In this document: piece after piece, positions 37,352-45,983 of the stretch
Layout of the letters: each line of letters opens with the position of its first letter
Numbering within the stretch: position 1 is the first letter of the stretch
Assembly (NCBI RefSeq): GCF_011742555.1
Contig: NZ_JAAQQR010000010.1
Span: forward strand, 86,466 to 150,465
DNA from: Luteibacter jiangsuensis
GTDB taxonomy: Bacteria; Pseudomonadota; Gammaproteobacteria; Xanthomonadales; Rhodanobacteraceae
DNA length: 64,000 nucleotides
Reading direction: 5' to 3'
Program-made: the position numbers and the translations under genes
The notes under the pieces: generated by a model
Seen by the model: the letters and a program-made list of their open reading frames with translations, nothing else
Database searches by the model: none
What the model was told of the DNA's origin: nothing

Positions 37352-38974
37352 ATGCTGCGACGACTGGCCTGCTTCGTGACTGCGGCACTCATCGGAGGCG
37401 TCGCGAACGCCGGCCAGGCGACCGCCCCCACCGCGGGCAGCATGTCGCCCGAGGCGCAGGACATGGCATGGCAGAAAGCCGCCGCGAGGTTCGCGCCGGA
37501 ACGCAGGGCCATTCTGGATCACGTGCACAAGGACGTGGCGGACGGCCCGTTCCGGCCCGACTGGGCTTCGCTGAAGGCTTACCGCTCGCCTGCGTGGTAC
37601 GACGACGCGAAGTTCGGCATCTTCATCCACTGGGGTGTCTACTCGGTGCCGGCCTTCGGCAGCGAGTGGTACTCGCGCAACATGTACAAGCAGGGCAGCA
37701 AGGAGTTCGCCCATCACGTCGCCACCTATGGGCCGCAGTCCCGATTCGGCTACAAGGACTTTGTGCCGATGTTCAAGGCCGAGCACTTCGACGCGGATGC
37801 CTGGGCGGCGCTGTTTCGCGAAGCCGGTGCGCGCTATGTGGTGCCGGTGGCCGAACACCATGACGGCTTCGCCATGTACGACTCGAAGCTGTCGGACTGG
37901 ACTGCGGTGAAGAAGGGCCCCAAGCGCGACGTCATCGGCCTGCTGGCGAAGGCGGTCCGGGGGCAGGGTATGCACTTCGGTGTTTCGTCGCACCGCGCGG
38001 AACACGACTGGTTCTTCGACGGCGGGCGGCACTTCGATTCCGACGTGAACGACCCGTCCAATGCCGAGCTCTACGGGCCAGCGGTGGACCACCTCAGCGT
38101 GCGCGACGAGAACCTCGCGGACGACTGGACCTATGTCTCGCAGGCGTGGCTGGACGACTGGCTGGCGCGCACGACGGAATTGATCGACGACTACCACCCG
38201 GACCTGATCTATTTCGACTGGTGGATCGGGCACCCGACCTTCCGCAACACCTTGCCGACCCTGCTCTCGTACTACTACAACGAGGGCAGCAGGCGCGACG
38301 GCGTGGTGGTGAACTACAAGCTGGGAGACCTCCCCGAGGGCGCGGGCACGCTGGATATCGAGCGCGGCCAGCTCACCGGCATCCACCCCACCCACTGGCA
38401 GACCGACACCTCGATCAGCAACGAATCCTGGGGCTACATCGAGCACGATACCTACAAGTCGCCCACCTTCATCATTCACCTGCTGGCCGACGTGGTGAGC
38501 AAGAACGGCAACCTCATGCTCAACATCGGGCCGCGCGCGGATGGCACGATCCCGCAAGGTGCGCAGGATACGTTGCGCAGCATCGGCCGCTGGCTGACCA
38601 CGAACGGCGAGGCCATCTACGGCAGCAAGCCGTGGCGCGTGTACGGCGAAGGTCCCACCGAGGTGGTCGGCGGTACGTTCCAGGACACCAAGACCAAGCC
38701 CTATACGGCGAAGGATTTCCGTTTCACCACCGGCAACGGAAAACTCTATGCGATCGAGTTGGGCTGGCCCGCGAAGGGTGCCGCCACGATCACCTCGATC
38801 AAGCCCGCCGACAAGGTGACACGCGTGGAACTGCTCGCGGACGGCAGTAACCTGCCGTTTACCCAGGATGCCGGCGGCCTGCACCTGCGTCTTCCCTCCC
38901 AGCCCGTCGGCAGCGATGCCTATGTGTTCCGCATCACCCTGGCGACGGCGAACCCCACCAAGGTCCCCCGATGA
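37352..38974 (+). CDS. Alpha-L-fucosidase, GH29 (first copy)
   Basis: Removes terminal alpha-L-fucose by a retaining mechanism. The 540-residue exported protein has a signal peptide (MLRRLACFVTAALIGGVANAG) and a GH29 TIM barrel (about 75-420): FGIFIHWGVYSVPAFGSEWY, VPVAEHHDGFAMYDS with the paired histidines, and nucleophile D289 in LIYFDWWIG. A beta-sandwich C-terminal domain follows. FGxFIHWG and EHHDGF features match the broad-specificity GH29-A type. GAGGGGAG 8 bases upstream of ATG 37352 fixes the start. The stop overlaps the next ATG (ATGA). Confidence 0.93.
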   Translation: MLRRLACFVTAALIGGVANAGQATAPTAGSMSPEAQDMAWQKAAARFAPERRAILDHVHKDVADGPFRPDWASLKAYRSPAWYDDAKFGIFIHWGVYSVPAFGSEWYSRNMYKQGSKEFAHHVATYGPQSRFGYKDFVPMFKAEHFDADAWAALFREAGARYVVPVAEHHDGFAMYDSKLSDWTAVKKGPKRDVIGLLAKAVRGQGMHFGVSSHRAEHDWFFDGGRHFDSDVNDPSNAELYGPAVDHLSVRDENLADDWTYVSQAWLDDWLARTTELIDDYHPDLIYFDWWIGHPTFRNTLPTLLSYYYNEGSRRDGVVVNYKLGDLPEGAGTLDIERGQLTGIHPTHWQTDTSISNESWGYIEHDTYKSPTFIIHLLADVVSKNGNLMLNIGPRADGTIPQGAQDTLRSIGRWLTTNGEAIYGSKPWRVYGEGPTEVVGGTFQDTKTKPYTAKDFRFTTGNGKLYAIELGWPAKGAATITSIKPADKVTRVELLADGSNLPFTQDAGGLHLRLPSQPVGSDAYVFRITLATANPTKVPR

Positions 38975-40023
38975 AACGACGGATTCTCCTGCTTGCCTGC
39001 CTGCTCTGGCTGCCCCTGGCCGCCTTCGCCAAGGCGCCGGTCGCGTTGTTCTACATGATGAACACGCAGAAATCGATCGCCTCGCTCGAAGCCCACGCCG
39101 ATAAGATCGATCTGCTCGTACCCACCTGGTACGGCGTGGACGAGCACGGGCTGGTTTCCGGCGGCCCCAACGATTACGTGCTGGATCTGGCGAAGAAGCA
39201 CCGCCTTCCCGTGATGCCGATCATCTCGGCGGGCGGCGACCGGGCGAAGTTCCATGCGCTGCTCGGCGACGAGACGGCGAAGAAACACATGATCGACTCG
39301 ATGATCGACGAAGCGAAGGAGCACGGCTATACCGGCTTCCAGTTCGACTTCGAGAACATCGCATGGACGGATCGCGATGCGCTCACGCTCTTGACGAGGC
39401 AGACCTACGAAGCACTGCATAAGCATGGTCTGCAACTCACCATGGCCGTGGTGCCCAATGCGCCGGGACACGCAGGGGAGGGCGCCTTCGGCAAGTGGAT
39501 GTGGGAGTACTGGCGTGGCGCGTACGATCTGAAGGAACTGGCCAAGGTGCTCGACCTGGTCTGCCTCATGACCTACGACCAGCACACCCGCTGGACCACG
39601 CCGGGCCCGGTGGCGGGCATGCCCTGGGTGATGGAGCACCTTCAATACGCACTGAAGGTGGTGCCCAAGGAAAAACTGTCGTTGGGCATCGGCCTCTATG
39701 GCTACCACTGGTTCGCGGGCAACCCCGTGGGAGCGGACGGCAAGGAGAATTCGAACATCTCGGCCAAGTACATCGATGCCGACGAATCCTTCCCGCTGGC
39801 CAAGCAGTTCAACGTCACCATGCAGTGGGACCCGGTGGAGCACGAGTCGTGGTTCTATTTCTACCGCGACCAGATGCGCGAGTGGGTGTTCCTTCCGGAT
39901 GCTCGCGCTTTCCGCGACCGGTATGACGTGGTGAAGCAGTATGGCCTGGAGGGATTCTGCGCCTGGGTACTGGGTGCGGAGGATCCGAAGATCTGGGACG
40001 AGCTGCCTGACGCGGTGCGTTGA
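38971..40023 (+). CDS. Secreted GH18-family protein, possible endo-beta-N-acetylglucosaminidase
   Basis: A 350-residue exported protein with a signal peptide (to AAFAKA) and a GH18 TIM barrel. The catalytic strand reads GYTGFQFDFENI: E128 (proton donor) and D126 are kept, but the two outer aspartates of DxxDxDxE are Thr and Gln. Other GH18 marks are VPTWYGVDEHG, LVCLMTYDQHTRWTTPGP and YGYHWF. The YdhD/SpoIVD-like GH18 subgroup also has a degenerate outer motif. Coupling to a fucosidase and glycan receptor suggests cleavage of a GlcNAc-containing glycan, for instance the N-glycan chitobiose core; a lectin-like or peptidoglycan role is possible. Confidence 0.8.
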   Translation: MKRRILLLACLLWLPLAAFAKAPVALFYMMNTQKSIASLEAHADKIDLLVPTWYGVDEHGLVSGGPNDYVLDLAKKHRLPVMPIISAGGDRAKFHALLGDETAKKHMIDSMIDEAKEHGYTGFQFDFENIAWTDRDALTLLTRQTYEALHKHGLQLTMAVVPNAPGHAGEGAFGKWMWEYWRGAYDLKELAKVLDLVCLMTYDQHTRWTTPGPVAGMPWVMEHLQYALKVVPKEKLSLGIGLYGYHWFAGNPVGADGKENSNISAKYIDADESFPLAKQFNVTMQWDPVEHESWFYFYRDQMREWVFLPDARAFRDRYDVVKQYGLEGFCAWVLGAEDPKIWDELPDAVR

Positions 40024-40035
40024 GCGTCTGACGCG

Positions 40036-40114
40036 AGCCCATCGCCGGCATAGCCGGCTCCCGCACAAAGCCGCCGTGACAAAGGCTTTGTGTGGGAGCC
40101 GCTTCAGCGGCGAT
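40036..40114. repeat. REP-like element, broken copy 7
   Basis: Two half-elements point outward: ATCGCCGGCATAGCCGGCTCCCGCAC (about 40041-40066, variant arm) and GTGGGAGCCGCTTCAGCGGCGAT (40092-40114, standard arm). Both copies of CAAAG are kept between them. The element fills the gap between the convergent GH18 and GH29 genes. Confidence 0.8.
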
Positions 40115-40131
40115 GCAACCTGCCGAAGGGG

Positions 40132-41502
40132 TCAATGCCCGACGTCAAACAGCTTGAACTCGCGAATACGCGCTGTCCCCACCGACGACAGGATGTTCAG
40201 GCGCACCCTCCGCGCCGTCACCGCCGGGAAGCGATCGATCTTCATATGTCCGATCGCTTCCGCCTGCGCCACCGTCTTCCACGCCCGGCCATCCCATACC
40301 TGCACCGCGTAGCCGCGCACGTTCTGCCCATCGTCCAGCCGCTCCATGCTCATCGCGTGGTCGAAGGTCACTTCGCGGCCCAGGTCGACTTCCAGCGTGG
40401 CGTTGGCCGAGCCGGCAGGCGCCGACCAGAAGGTGGCGGGATCGTTATCCAGCGCCGCGGCGACGTTCTCGTCCGTCGTTGCGTGCTTCGCGGCAAGGTT
40501 CGCCTGGTTGCCGTAGCGCGCCTTCAGCGCCGCGCCGAATTCGGCAAGGCGCTTCACGTCGGCGTCCGGCAACAGGCCGTGCGTGTCGGGGGCGATGCCC
40601 AGCATGAACTGGCCACCCTTGCCCACGCTGTTTTCCCAGTTGTCCATCAGCTCGCTCACGCTTTTCAGCGACGCGGCGAAGTCCGGCTTAGAGCTGTAGA
40701 ACCAGTGCAGCTTGTGCAGCGGCGTATCCACTTCGAGCGGGCGCCAGCGCAGCTGGCCGTGGCGATCGATGACGTTCCAGTTCTCGCCCTGGACCACGCC
40801 CTTCTCGTTGCCCACCCAGCGGATGTCGCCGTAATCGAACAGGGCGACGTCGGCGAACACCATCGTGTTCGGCTGGTAGGTGCGCAGCGTCTCGATGTAT
40901 TTGGCGAAGTCGTAGACGTGCCCCGCGCTGCCGGCGCCATCCAGCCACCACTCGGTCAGTGGGCCGTAGTTCTGCACCAGTTCTTCCATTTCGGAGAGAT
41001 AGTATTTGTCGTACGCCGCGCTGTCCTTGTAGCGCGGGTCGTGCCGGTCCCACGGCGAGAGGTACACGCCGAAACCCAGGCCGTTCTTCTTCGCCGCCTC
41101 GGACGTCATCTTCACGAGGTCGCCCTTGCCGCCCATCCACGGGCTGGCCTTCACCGAGTAGTCGGTTTGCCCGGTCGGCCATAGCGCGAAGCCGTCGTGG
41201 TGTTTCGCGACCAGCACCATATAGCGCACGCCGGCCGCCTTGACCGCACGGGCCCACTGGTCCGGCTCTACCCTGTCGGGATGGAACACGGACGGCGCGG
41301 CCGTGCCGTCGCCCCACTCGCGGTCGAGGAAGGTGTTGGTGCCGAAGTGCACGATCACCCCGAACTCGAGGTCCTGCCACGCCACCTGCTGCGGCGAAGG
41401 CTTCACGTCGGCGAACGATTCGGCCCGTGTGACGGTGGGCAACGCGGCCAGGAGGGCGGCGGCGAGGGCGGTCTTCAGGCGGTGCAGGGCGGGTTGCGGC
41501 AT
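40132..41502 (-). CDS. Alpha-L-fucosidase, GH29 with C-terminal discoidin domain (second copy)
   Basis: A 456-residue exported fucosidase. The signal peptide ends near TVTRAES. The GH29 barrel (about 40-340) has FGVIVHFGTNTFLDREWGDG, VLVAKHHDGFALWPT and nucleophile D188 in WWLDGAGS. A F5/8-type C (CBM32-like) domain follows (about 345-456, ATTDENVAAALDNDPATFWSA). This layout matches GH29-B enzymes, which prefer alpha-1,3/1,4-linked fucose such as Lewis-a and Lewis-x. The specificity is inferred from the subtype. It is the last gene of the four-gene hydrolase operon, 25 bases after GH35. Confidence 0.92.
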   Translation of the reverse strand: MPQPALHRLKTALAAALLAALPTVTRAESFADVKPSPQQVAWQDLEFGVIVHFGTNTFLDREWGDGTAAPSVFHPDRVEPDQWARAVKAAGVRYMVLVAKHHDGFALWPTGQTDYSVKASPWMGGKGDLVKMTSEAAKKNGLGFGVYLSPWDRHDPRYKDSAAYDKYYLSEMEELVQNYGPLTEWWLDGAGSAGHVYDFAKYIETLRTYQPNTMVFADVALFDYGDIRWVGNEKGVVQGENWNVIDRHGQLRWRPLEVDTPLHKLHWFYSSKPDFAASLKSVSELMDNWENSVGKGGQFMLGIAPDTHGLLPDADVKRLAEFGAALKARYGNQANLAAKHATTDENVAAALDNDPATFWSAPAGSANATLEVDLGREVTFDHAMSMERLDDGQNVRGYAVQVWDGRAWKTVAQAEAIGHMKIDRFPAVTARRVRLNILSSVGTARIREFKLFDVGH

Positions 41503-41527
41503 CGAAGGAGATCCTGGGAAGGGGGAA

Positions 41528-43363
41528 TCAGGGTGTCGAAGAGGGATCGGACCAGAGGCGCTGGGCGACACCGCGCATCGTCGGCGCGTCGCGTGTCTCG
41601 AGGTCGAACACCACCACGGTGTTGTCTCCGCGATGGAACCACGGTGCGGGCGCATAGAGATCGTGCTGCGGCCCGATCGACCAGATCCGCCCGAGGTTCG
41701 CGCCATTGAGCCAGACGGCGCCTTTGCCGAAGGCGCGGGTATCGAGGAAGGTATCGGCGGGTGTGTCGACGGCGACGCGTCCGCGATGAAAGGCGGGGCC
41801 GTCGACATGGCCGGTCGTCCAGCCGCGCAGCGAGCCCGGTGAGGTCATCGGCAAGGGGAACACCTGCCAGCCGTGCAGCACGGTGTCGCCCAGGATCACG
41901 GGATCGACGAGGCCTGCGCGCCCGTCTGCCATGTGCGGGCCGTAGTTCACCCGGCCGGTGTTTTCCACGAGTACGTCGAGCGTGTGCTCTCCGGATCCGA
42001 ATTCCACCTGGGTGGAGACCTGCTTGAGCCGGCGATCCACGGTGCCGCTGGCCCGGCGGTCGACGTATACGGCGGCGTAGTCGCGTACGTCGCCCAGGTA
42101 GAGCGTGCCGCGGAAGGGGCCGCGCACCCTGGTGCGGTAGAGGATGTATCCGTACGCCTGGCCATAGGCCTCCATGGGCAGCGGCTGGTCCGCGTTCCGT
42201 GCTGTGGGCAGGTTGTCCCACAGCGACGCCGATTCCTTGAGAGTGAAGGCGGGCAAGGTGCCCACGGGTGCCGAAGCCGGGACGGGAGGCGGCGTCTGCC
42301 CGGTGGCTTTCGCGATGGCGTCGCGGAACAGCGTGTACTTGGCCGTGGGCCGGCCGGCTTCGTCCAATGCCGCGTCGTAGTCGTAGCTGGTGGTCTGCGG
42401 CGCGTAGTGGTCGGAGGGATTGCCCTGGTAGTTCGCGCCGTTCATGAAACCGAAGCTCGTGCCGCCGTGCACGAGGTACACGTTCACCGAATAGCCCTGC
42501 TCGAGCATCCACGCGATCTCGTCGGCTTCGCGTTTCGCATCGGTCTTCGCGTGCTTGCCGCCCCACTGGTCGAACCAGCCGGCCCAGTACTCGCCGGCCA
42601 TGCGCGGTGCTCCGGGGCGGAAACGTTCGAGCAGGTCGAAGCTCTTCTTCGCCTCGCCCGGCGCGAAGTCGATCACGGCCGTCACGCCGGGGAGGGTGCC
42701 GTTGGCGAGGAGGTCCGGACCGTCGTAGGTCAGCAGAAGGTCGTCGGTCAGGCCCGCATGTTGCAGCTGCTCGCGAACGGCTTCGAGGTAATCCTTGTCG
42801 TTGTCGTACGAGCCGTATTCGTTCTCGAGTTCGGTGGCGATGATGGGGCCGCCATGGCTTGCCATGAGGGGCGCCAGCTCCTTGCCCAGGCGTTGCAGGT
42901 AGCGATCCGTTGCCGCGAGGAAGCGCGGGTCGCGCGAACGCACGCGCATGCCCGGCACGGCGAACAGCCAGGCCGGATAGCCGCCCGCATCCCATTCGCC
43001 ACAGATGTAAGGGCCTGGACGGAGGATCACGTTCAGGCCCTCGGCCTGCGCCGCCTTCACGAACGCGGCCACGTCGTTGTTGCCGCTGAAGTCGAATTGC
43101 CCCGGCTTCGGCTCGATGAGGTTCCAGAACACATACGTGGTGACGGTGTTCAGCCCCATCGCCCGTGCCTTGCGCAGGCGGTCCGTCCAGTACGCCCGGG
43201 GCACGCGTTGGAAGTGCATGTCGCCGGAAACGATCTGATACGGCTTGCCCTCGCGCATGAAGTGCGGACCGGACACGGTGACGGGGGCATTGGCGAAGGC
43301 CGTGGGCGCCAGGCAGAACGCCGTGAAGGCCAGGGCGAGAGAGGTGAGGGCGGAACGTTTCAT
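41528..43363 (-). CDS. Beta-galactosidase, GH35
   Basis: A 611-residue exported retaining beta-galactosidase. A signal peptide (ending PTAFANAP) precedes the barrel: SGDMHFQRVPRAYWTDRLRKA, RPGPYICGEWDAGGYPAWL, acid/base E182 in ELENEYGSY and nucleophile E258 in RMAGEYWAGWFDQWG. C-terminal jelly-roll domains end with GAVWLNGANLGRIWSIGPQ. GH35 enzymes commonly cut beta-1,3-galactose, the linkage found in Lewis-a antennae and in arabinogalactan. It is the third gene of the operon, 31 bases after GH3. Confidence 0.94.
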   Translation of the reverse strand: MKRSALTSLALAFTAFCLAPTAFANAPVTVSGPHFMREGKPYQIVSGDMHFQRVPRAYWTDRLRKARAMGLNTVTTYVFWNLIEPKPGQFDFSGNNDVAAFVKAAQAEGLNVILRPGPYICGEWDAGGYPAWLFAVPGMRVRSRDPRFLAATDRYLQRLGKELAPLMASHGGPIIATELENEYGSYDNDKDYLEAVREQLQHAGLTDDLLLTYDGPDLLANGTLPGVTAVIDFAPGEAKKSFDLLERFRPGAPRMAGEYWAGWFDQWGGKHAKTDAKREADEIAWMLEQGYSVNVYLVHGGTSFGFMNGANYQGNPSDHYAPQTTSYDYDAALDEAGRPTAKYTLFRDAIAKATGQTPPPVPASAPVGTLPAFTLKESASLWDNLPTARNADQPLPMEAYGQAYGYILYRTRVRGPFRGTLYLGDVRDYAAVYVDRRASGTVDRRLKQVSTQVEFGSGEHTLDVLVENTGRVNYGPHMADGRAGLVDPVILGDTVLHGWQVFPLPMTSPGSLRGWTTGHVDGPAFHRGRVAVDTPADTFLDTRAFGKGAVWLNGANLGRIWSIGPQHDLYAPAPWFHRGDNTVVVFDLETRDAPTMRGVAQRLWSDPSSTP

Positions 43364-43394
43364 GCGGTTTCCTGGCCGATGCCCTGGGCGAGCG

Positions 43395-45983
43395 TCATCG
43401 CGGCAACGCCTGTTGCCCGCGGATCGCGAAGTCGACCCGTTGTCCCGGCGCATCGCCCGGCTGGCCGCCACCGATGAAGAGACCGTAATCGCCGGCGACC
43501 ACCGCACGCTTGCCTGCGGCATCCACGGAACTCAGCCGCCGCGGATCGAGGGCGAAACTCACCGTGCGCGATTCGCCGGGGGCGAGATGGATGCGCTGGA
43601 GCCCGACGAGGCTACGCTCGGGCGCCAGTTTGTCGGCAGCCGGATAGCTCAGGTATGCCTGTACCACTTCATCGCCTGCGCGGTCGCCGCGGTTGCGAAC
43701 CGTCACACTCGCCGTGAGCGTCTGTCCTGCGTCCAGCGTCGCGGTGGATACGCTCGCGTCGCCATAAGCGAAACTCGTATAGCTCAGTCCATGGCCGAAC
43801 GGATAAAGCGGCGTGCCCGTGAAGTAGCGATAGGTGCGCCCCTTCATCTGGTAACTGGTGAAGGGCGGCAGGTCGCGCACCGAGCGGTAGAACGTCACGG
43901 GCAGACGGCCGCCCGGGTTGTAATCGCCCGACAGTATCTGCGCAACGGCGGTGCCGCCGTCCTCGCCCGGATACCAGGCGGCGACGATGGCGGAAGCATG
44001 CGCCTTCGCCCAGTTCAGCGCCACGGCACTGCCGGACATCAGCACCACCACCAGCGGCTTGCCGCTGGCAGCCGCGCGCTCGAGCAAGGCCTGTTGTGCC
44101 GCGGGCAGGCCGATATCGGTACGGTCGCCGCCGTCGAAACCGGGCACGTCGACATGCAGTTCCTCGCCCTCCACGTCCGGAGAGAGGCCGACGAAGGCCA
44201 CCGTCACATCGGCCGACGCGACGGCGCGTGCAGCCTCGGCAAGCTGGGCCTCGGCCGGTGGCAGCCACTGGAGGCGGATGCCCTGGTCTTCGCCGCTGTG
44301 CACATACTCGAGACGCACATCGTGCGGGCGCGCATCGTCGAAGTGCACGGTGGCCTGGGCGTGCTTGTCGTCACCCTTGTCGTCGATCACCGGCTTGCCG
44401 TCGACGAAGAGACGCACAGGGTCGTGACCCGCGCAGTCGAAGCAGCGTTCCACATGCACGGCGAGCGTGTAGTCGCCGGGGCCGGGCGGAAGCAGGGTGC
44501 CGGTCCAGCGCACGGCATAGCGTCCCTTCGGCAATCCGGCAGGCGTGACGTGGTCCCAGTCGAAATCGACGGTGCGGTCCACGCGAGTGGCCAGGGCTTT
44601 TCCGTCGAAGCTGCCGCCGGCGAAGTAGCTTCCGGTGAGACCGACGGCCGCATCGGAGCCGCTCCCCGCGCGCAAGGCCGTCTCCGGCACCGGTACCGGC
44701 ACGCCCGCCGCGACCGGTGAACCCTGCGCATAACTCACGCGGTCCGCGCCGAAGCGCGCGCGCAGACCCAGCAGAGGGGTGACAGGCGCACGCGGCGTGG
44801 CGTGGTAGTTGGCCTCGAGCGTTTCCACCGTATCGGCGTTGGGCCCGATCACCGCGATGCGCGGCTTGCCCTGCAATGGCAGGGTGTGGCTGTCGTTCTT
44901 CAGCAGCACCATCGATTCGAGCGCGGCGCGCAGCGACAGCGCCGAGTGCGCCTTCGTGTCGACGGGCTTCGGCTTCGTGGCCGGGGCACCCAGCTCGCCA
45001 AGCCGGTAGCGCGCGGCGAAGAGGCGGACGAGCGAGCTATCCAGAACGGACTCGGCCACATCGCCGCGCTGCACGGCCTGTACCAGATCCGCATACGCGT
45101 AGCCGCAATCGAGGTCGGTGCCCGCACGGATCGCGGCAGCCGACGAGCCGGCGTTGTCCGGCCGGTAGTAATGGAACTTCGTCATGTCGTCGACCGCGTC
45201 GCAATCGGAGACGACGTATCCGGTGAAACCCCAGCTCTTGCGCAGGATGTCGCCGAGCAGGCCTGTGTCCGCGCAGACGGGCGTACCGTGCAGTGCGTTG
45301 TACGCGCACATCACCGAGCCCGCATGGCCTTCGGTGACGGCGGCGCGGAAGGCGGGAAGGAACGTCGCTTCGAGATCGTGCGGCGACACGTCGATGTCGA
45401 AGCCGTGGCGGCCCGCTTCCGGACCGCTGTGCACGGCGAAGTGCTTGGGCGTGGCGACGGCACGCGGATGTGAGGGGTCGGGACCCTGGATACCCTCCAC
45501 GAAGCCGACGGCAAGGCGTCCCGTGAGATACGGATCCTCGCCATAGGTTTCCTGGCCACGACCCCAGCGCGGATCGCGAAAGATGTTCACGTTGGGCGAC
45601 CAGATGGTCAGCCCTTCGTAGCGGCCATGATCGCGGCCGGCGCCGATGGCGTCGAAGCGGGCACGCGCTTCCTTCGACACCACGTCGCCGACCTGGCGCA
45701 GCAGCTCCGGATTCCATGTAGCGGCCAGACCGATGGCCTGGGGAAAGACGGTGGCATAGCCGGCACGAGCCGCGCCATGCAATCCCTCGTTCCACCACTC
45801 GTAGGCGGGAATGCCCAACCGGGGAAGCGCCGGGGCGGCGCTCTGCAACTGGGCCACCTTCTCCTCGAGGCTCATGTGCGCCACGAGGTCCGCCGCCTTC
45901 TGTTCCGGGGTGGACGGCGCTGCGGCGTTAGCACCGCCCGCGAACGCCATGGCGAGGGGAAGGAGGAGGTACCGATACGTCAT
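43395..45983 (-). CDS. GH3 glycosidase with PA14 domain, beta-xylosidase-like
   Basis: An 862-residue exported protein. A signal peptide (ending AGGANAAAP) precedes the GH3 barrel with YEWWNEGLHGAARAG, SPNVNIFRDPRWGRGQETYGEDP, KHFAVHSGPEAGRH and nucleophile D260 in GYVVSDCDAVDDM. A PA14 domain is inserted in the second domain (about 440-590, GLTGSYFAGGSFDGKALATR), then an Fn3-like end. The EWWNEGLHG and SDCDAV motifs are typical of GH3 beta-xylosidases rather than beta-glucosidases. X. campestris NixI, a GH3 enzyme, removes the beta-1,2-xylose of plant N-glycans, a plausible role here. The ATG overlaps the GH20 stop (ATGA). Confidence 0.92.
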   Translation of the reverse strand: MTYRYLLLPLAMAFAGGANAAAPSTPEQKAADLVAHMSLEEKVAQLQSAAPALPRLGIPAYEWWNEGLHGAARAGYATVFPQAIGLAATWNPELLRQVGDVVSKEARARFDAIGAGRDHGRYEGLTIWSPNVNIFRDPRWGRGQETYGEDPYLTGRLAVGFVEGIQGPDPSHPRAVATPKHFAVHSGPEAGRHGFDIDVSPHDLEATFLPAFRAAVTEGHAGSVMCAYNALHGTPVCADTGLLGDILRKSWGFTGYVVSDCDAVDDMTKFHYYRPDNAGSSAAAIRAGTDLDCGYAYADLVQAVQRGDVAESVLDSSLVRLFAARYRLGELGAPATKPKPVDTKAHSALSLRAALESMVLLKNDSHTLPLQGKPRIAVIGPNADTVETLEANYHATPRAPVTPLLGLRARFGADRVSYAQGSPVAAGVPVPVPETALRAGSGSDAAVGLTGSYFAGGSFDGKALATRVDRTVDFDWDHVTPAGLPKGRYAVRWTGTLLPPGPGDYTLAVHVERCFDCAGHDPVRLFVDGKPVIDDKGDDKHAQATVHFDDARPHDVRLEYVHSGEDQGIRLQWLPPAEAQLAEAARAVASADVTVAFVGLSPDVEGEELHVDVPGFDGGDRTDIGLPAAQQALLERAAASGKPLVVVLMSGSAVALNWAKAHASAIVAAWYPGEDGGTAVAQILSGDYNPGGRLPVTFYRSVRDLPPFTSYQMKGRTYRYFTGTPLYPFGHGLSYTSFAYGDASVSTATLDAGQTLTASVTVRNRGDRAGDEVVQAYLSYPAADKLAPERSLVGLQRIHLAPGESRTVSFALDPRRLSSVDAAGKRAVVAGDYGLFIGGGQPGDAPGQRVDFAIRGQQALPR

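Noticed and set aside
34447..37512. A 1021-codon open frame on the minus strand opposite the TonB receptor
   Set aside because: It mirrors the receptor gene, which has full family motifs; low-complexity Val/Arg/Gly-rich translation is typical of antisense frames in high-GC DNA.
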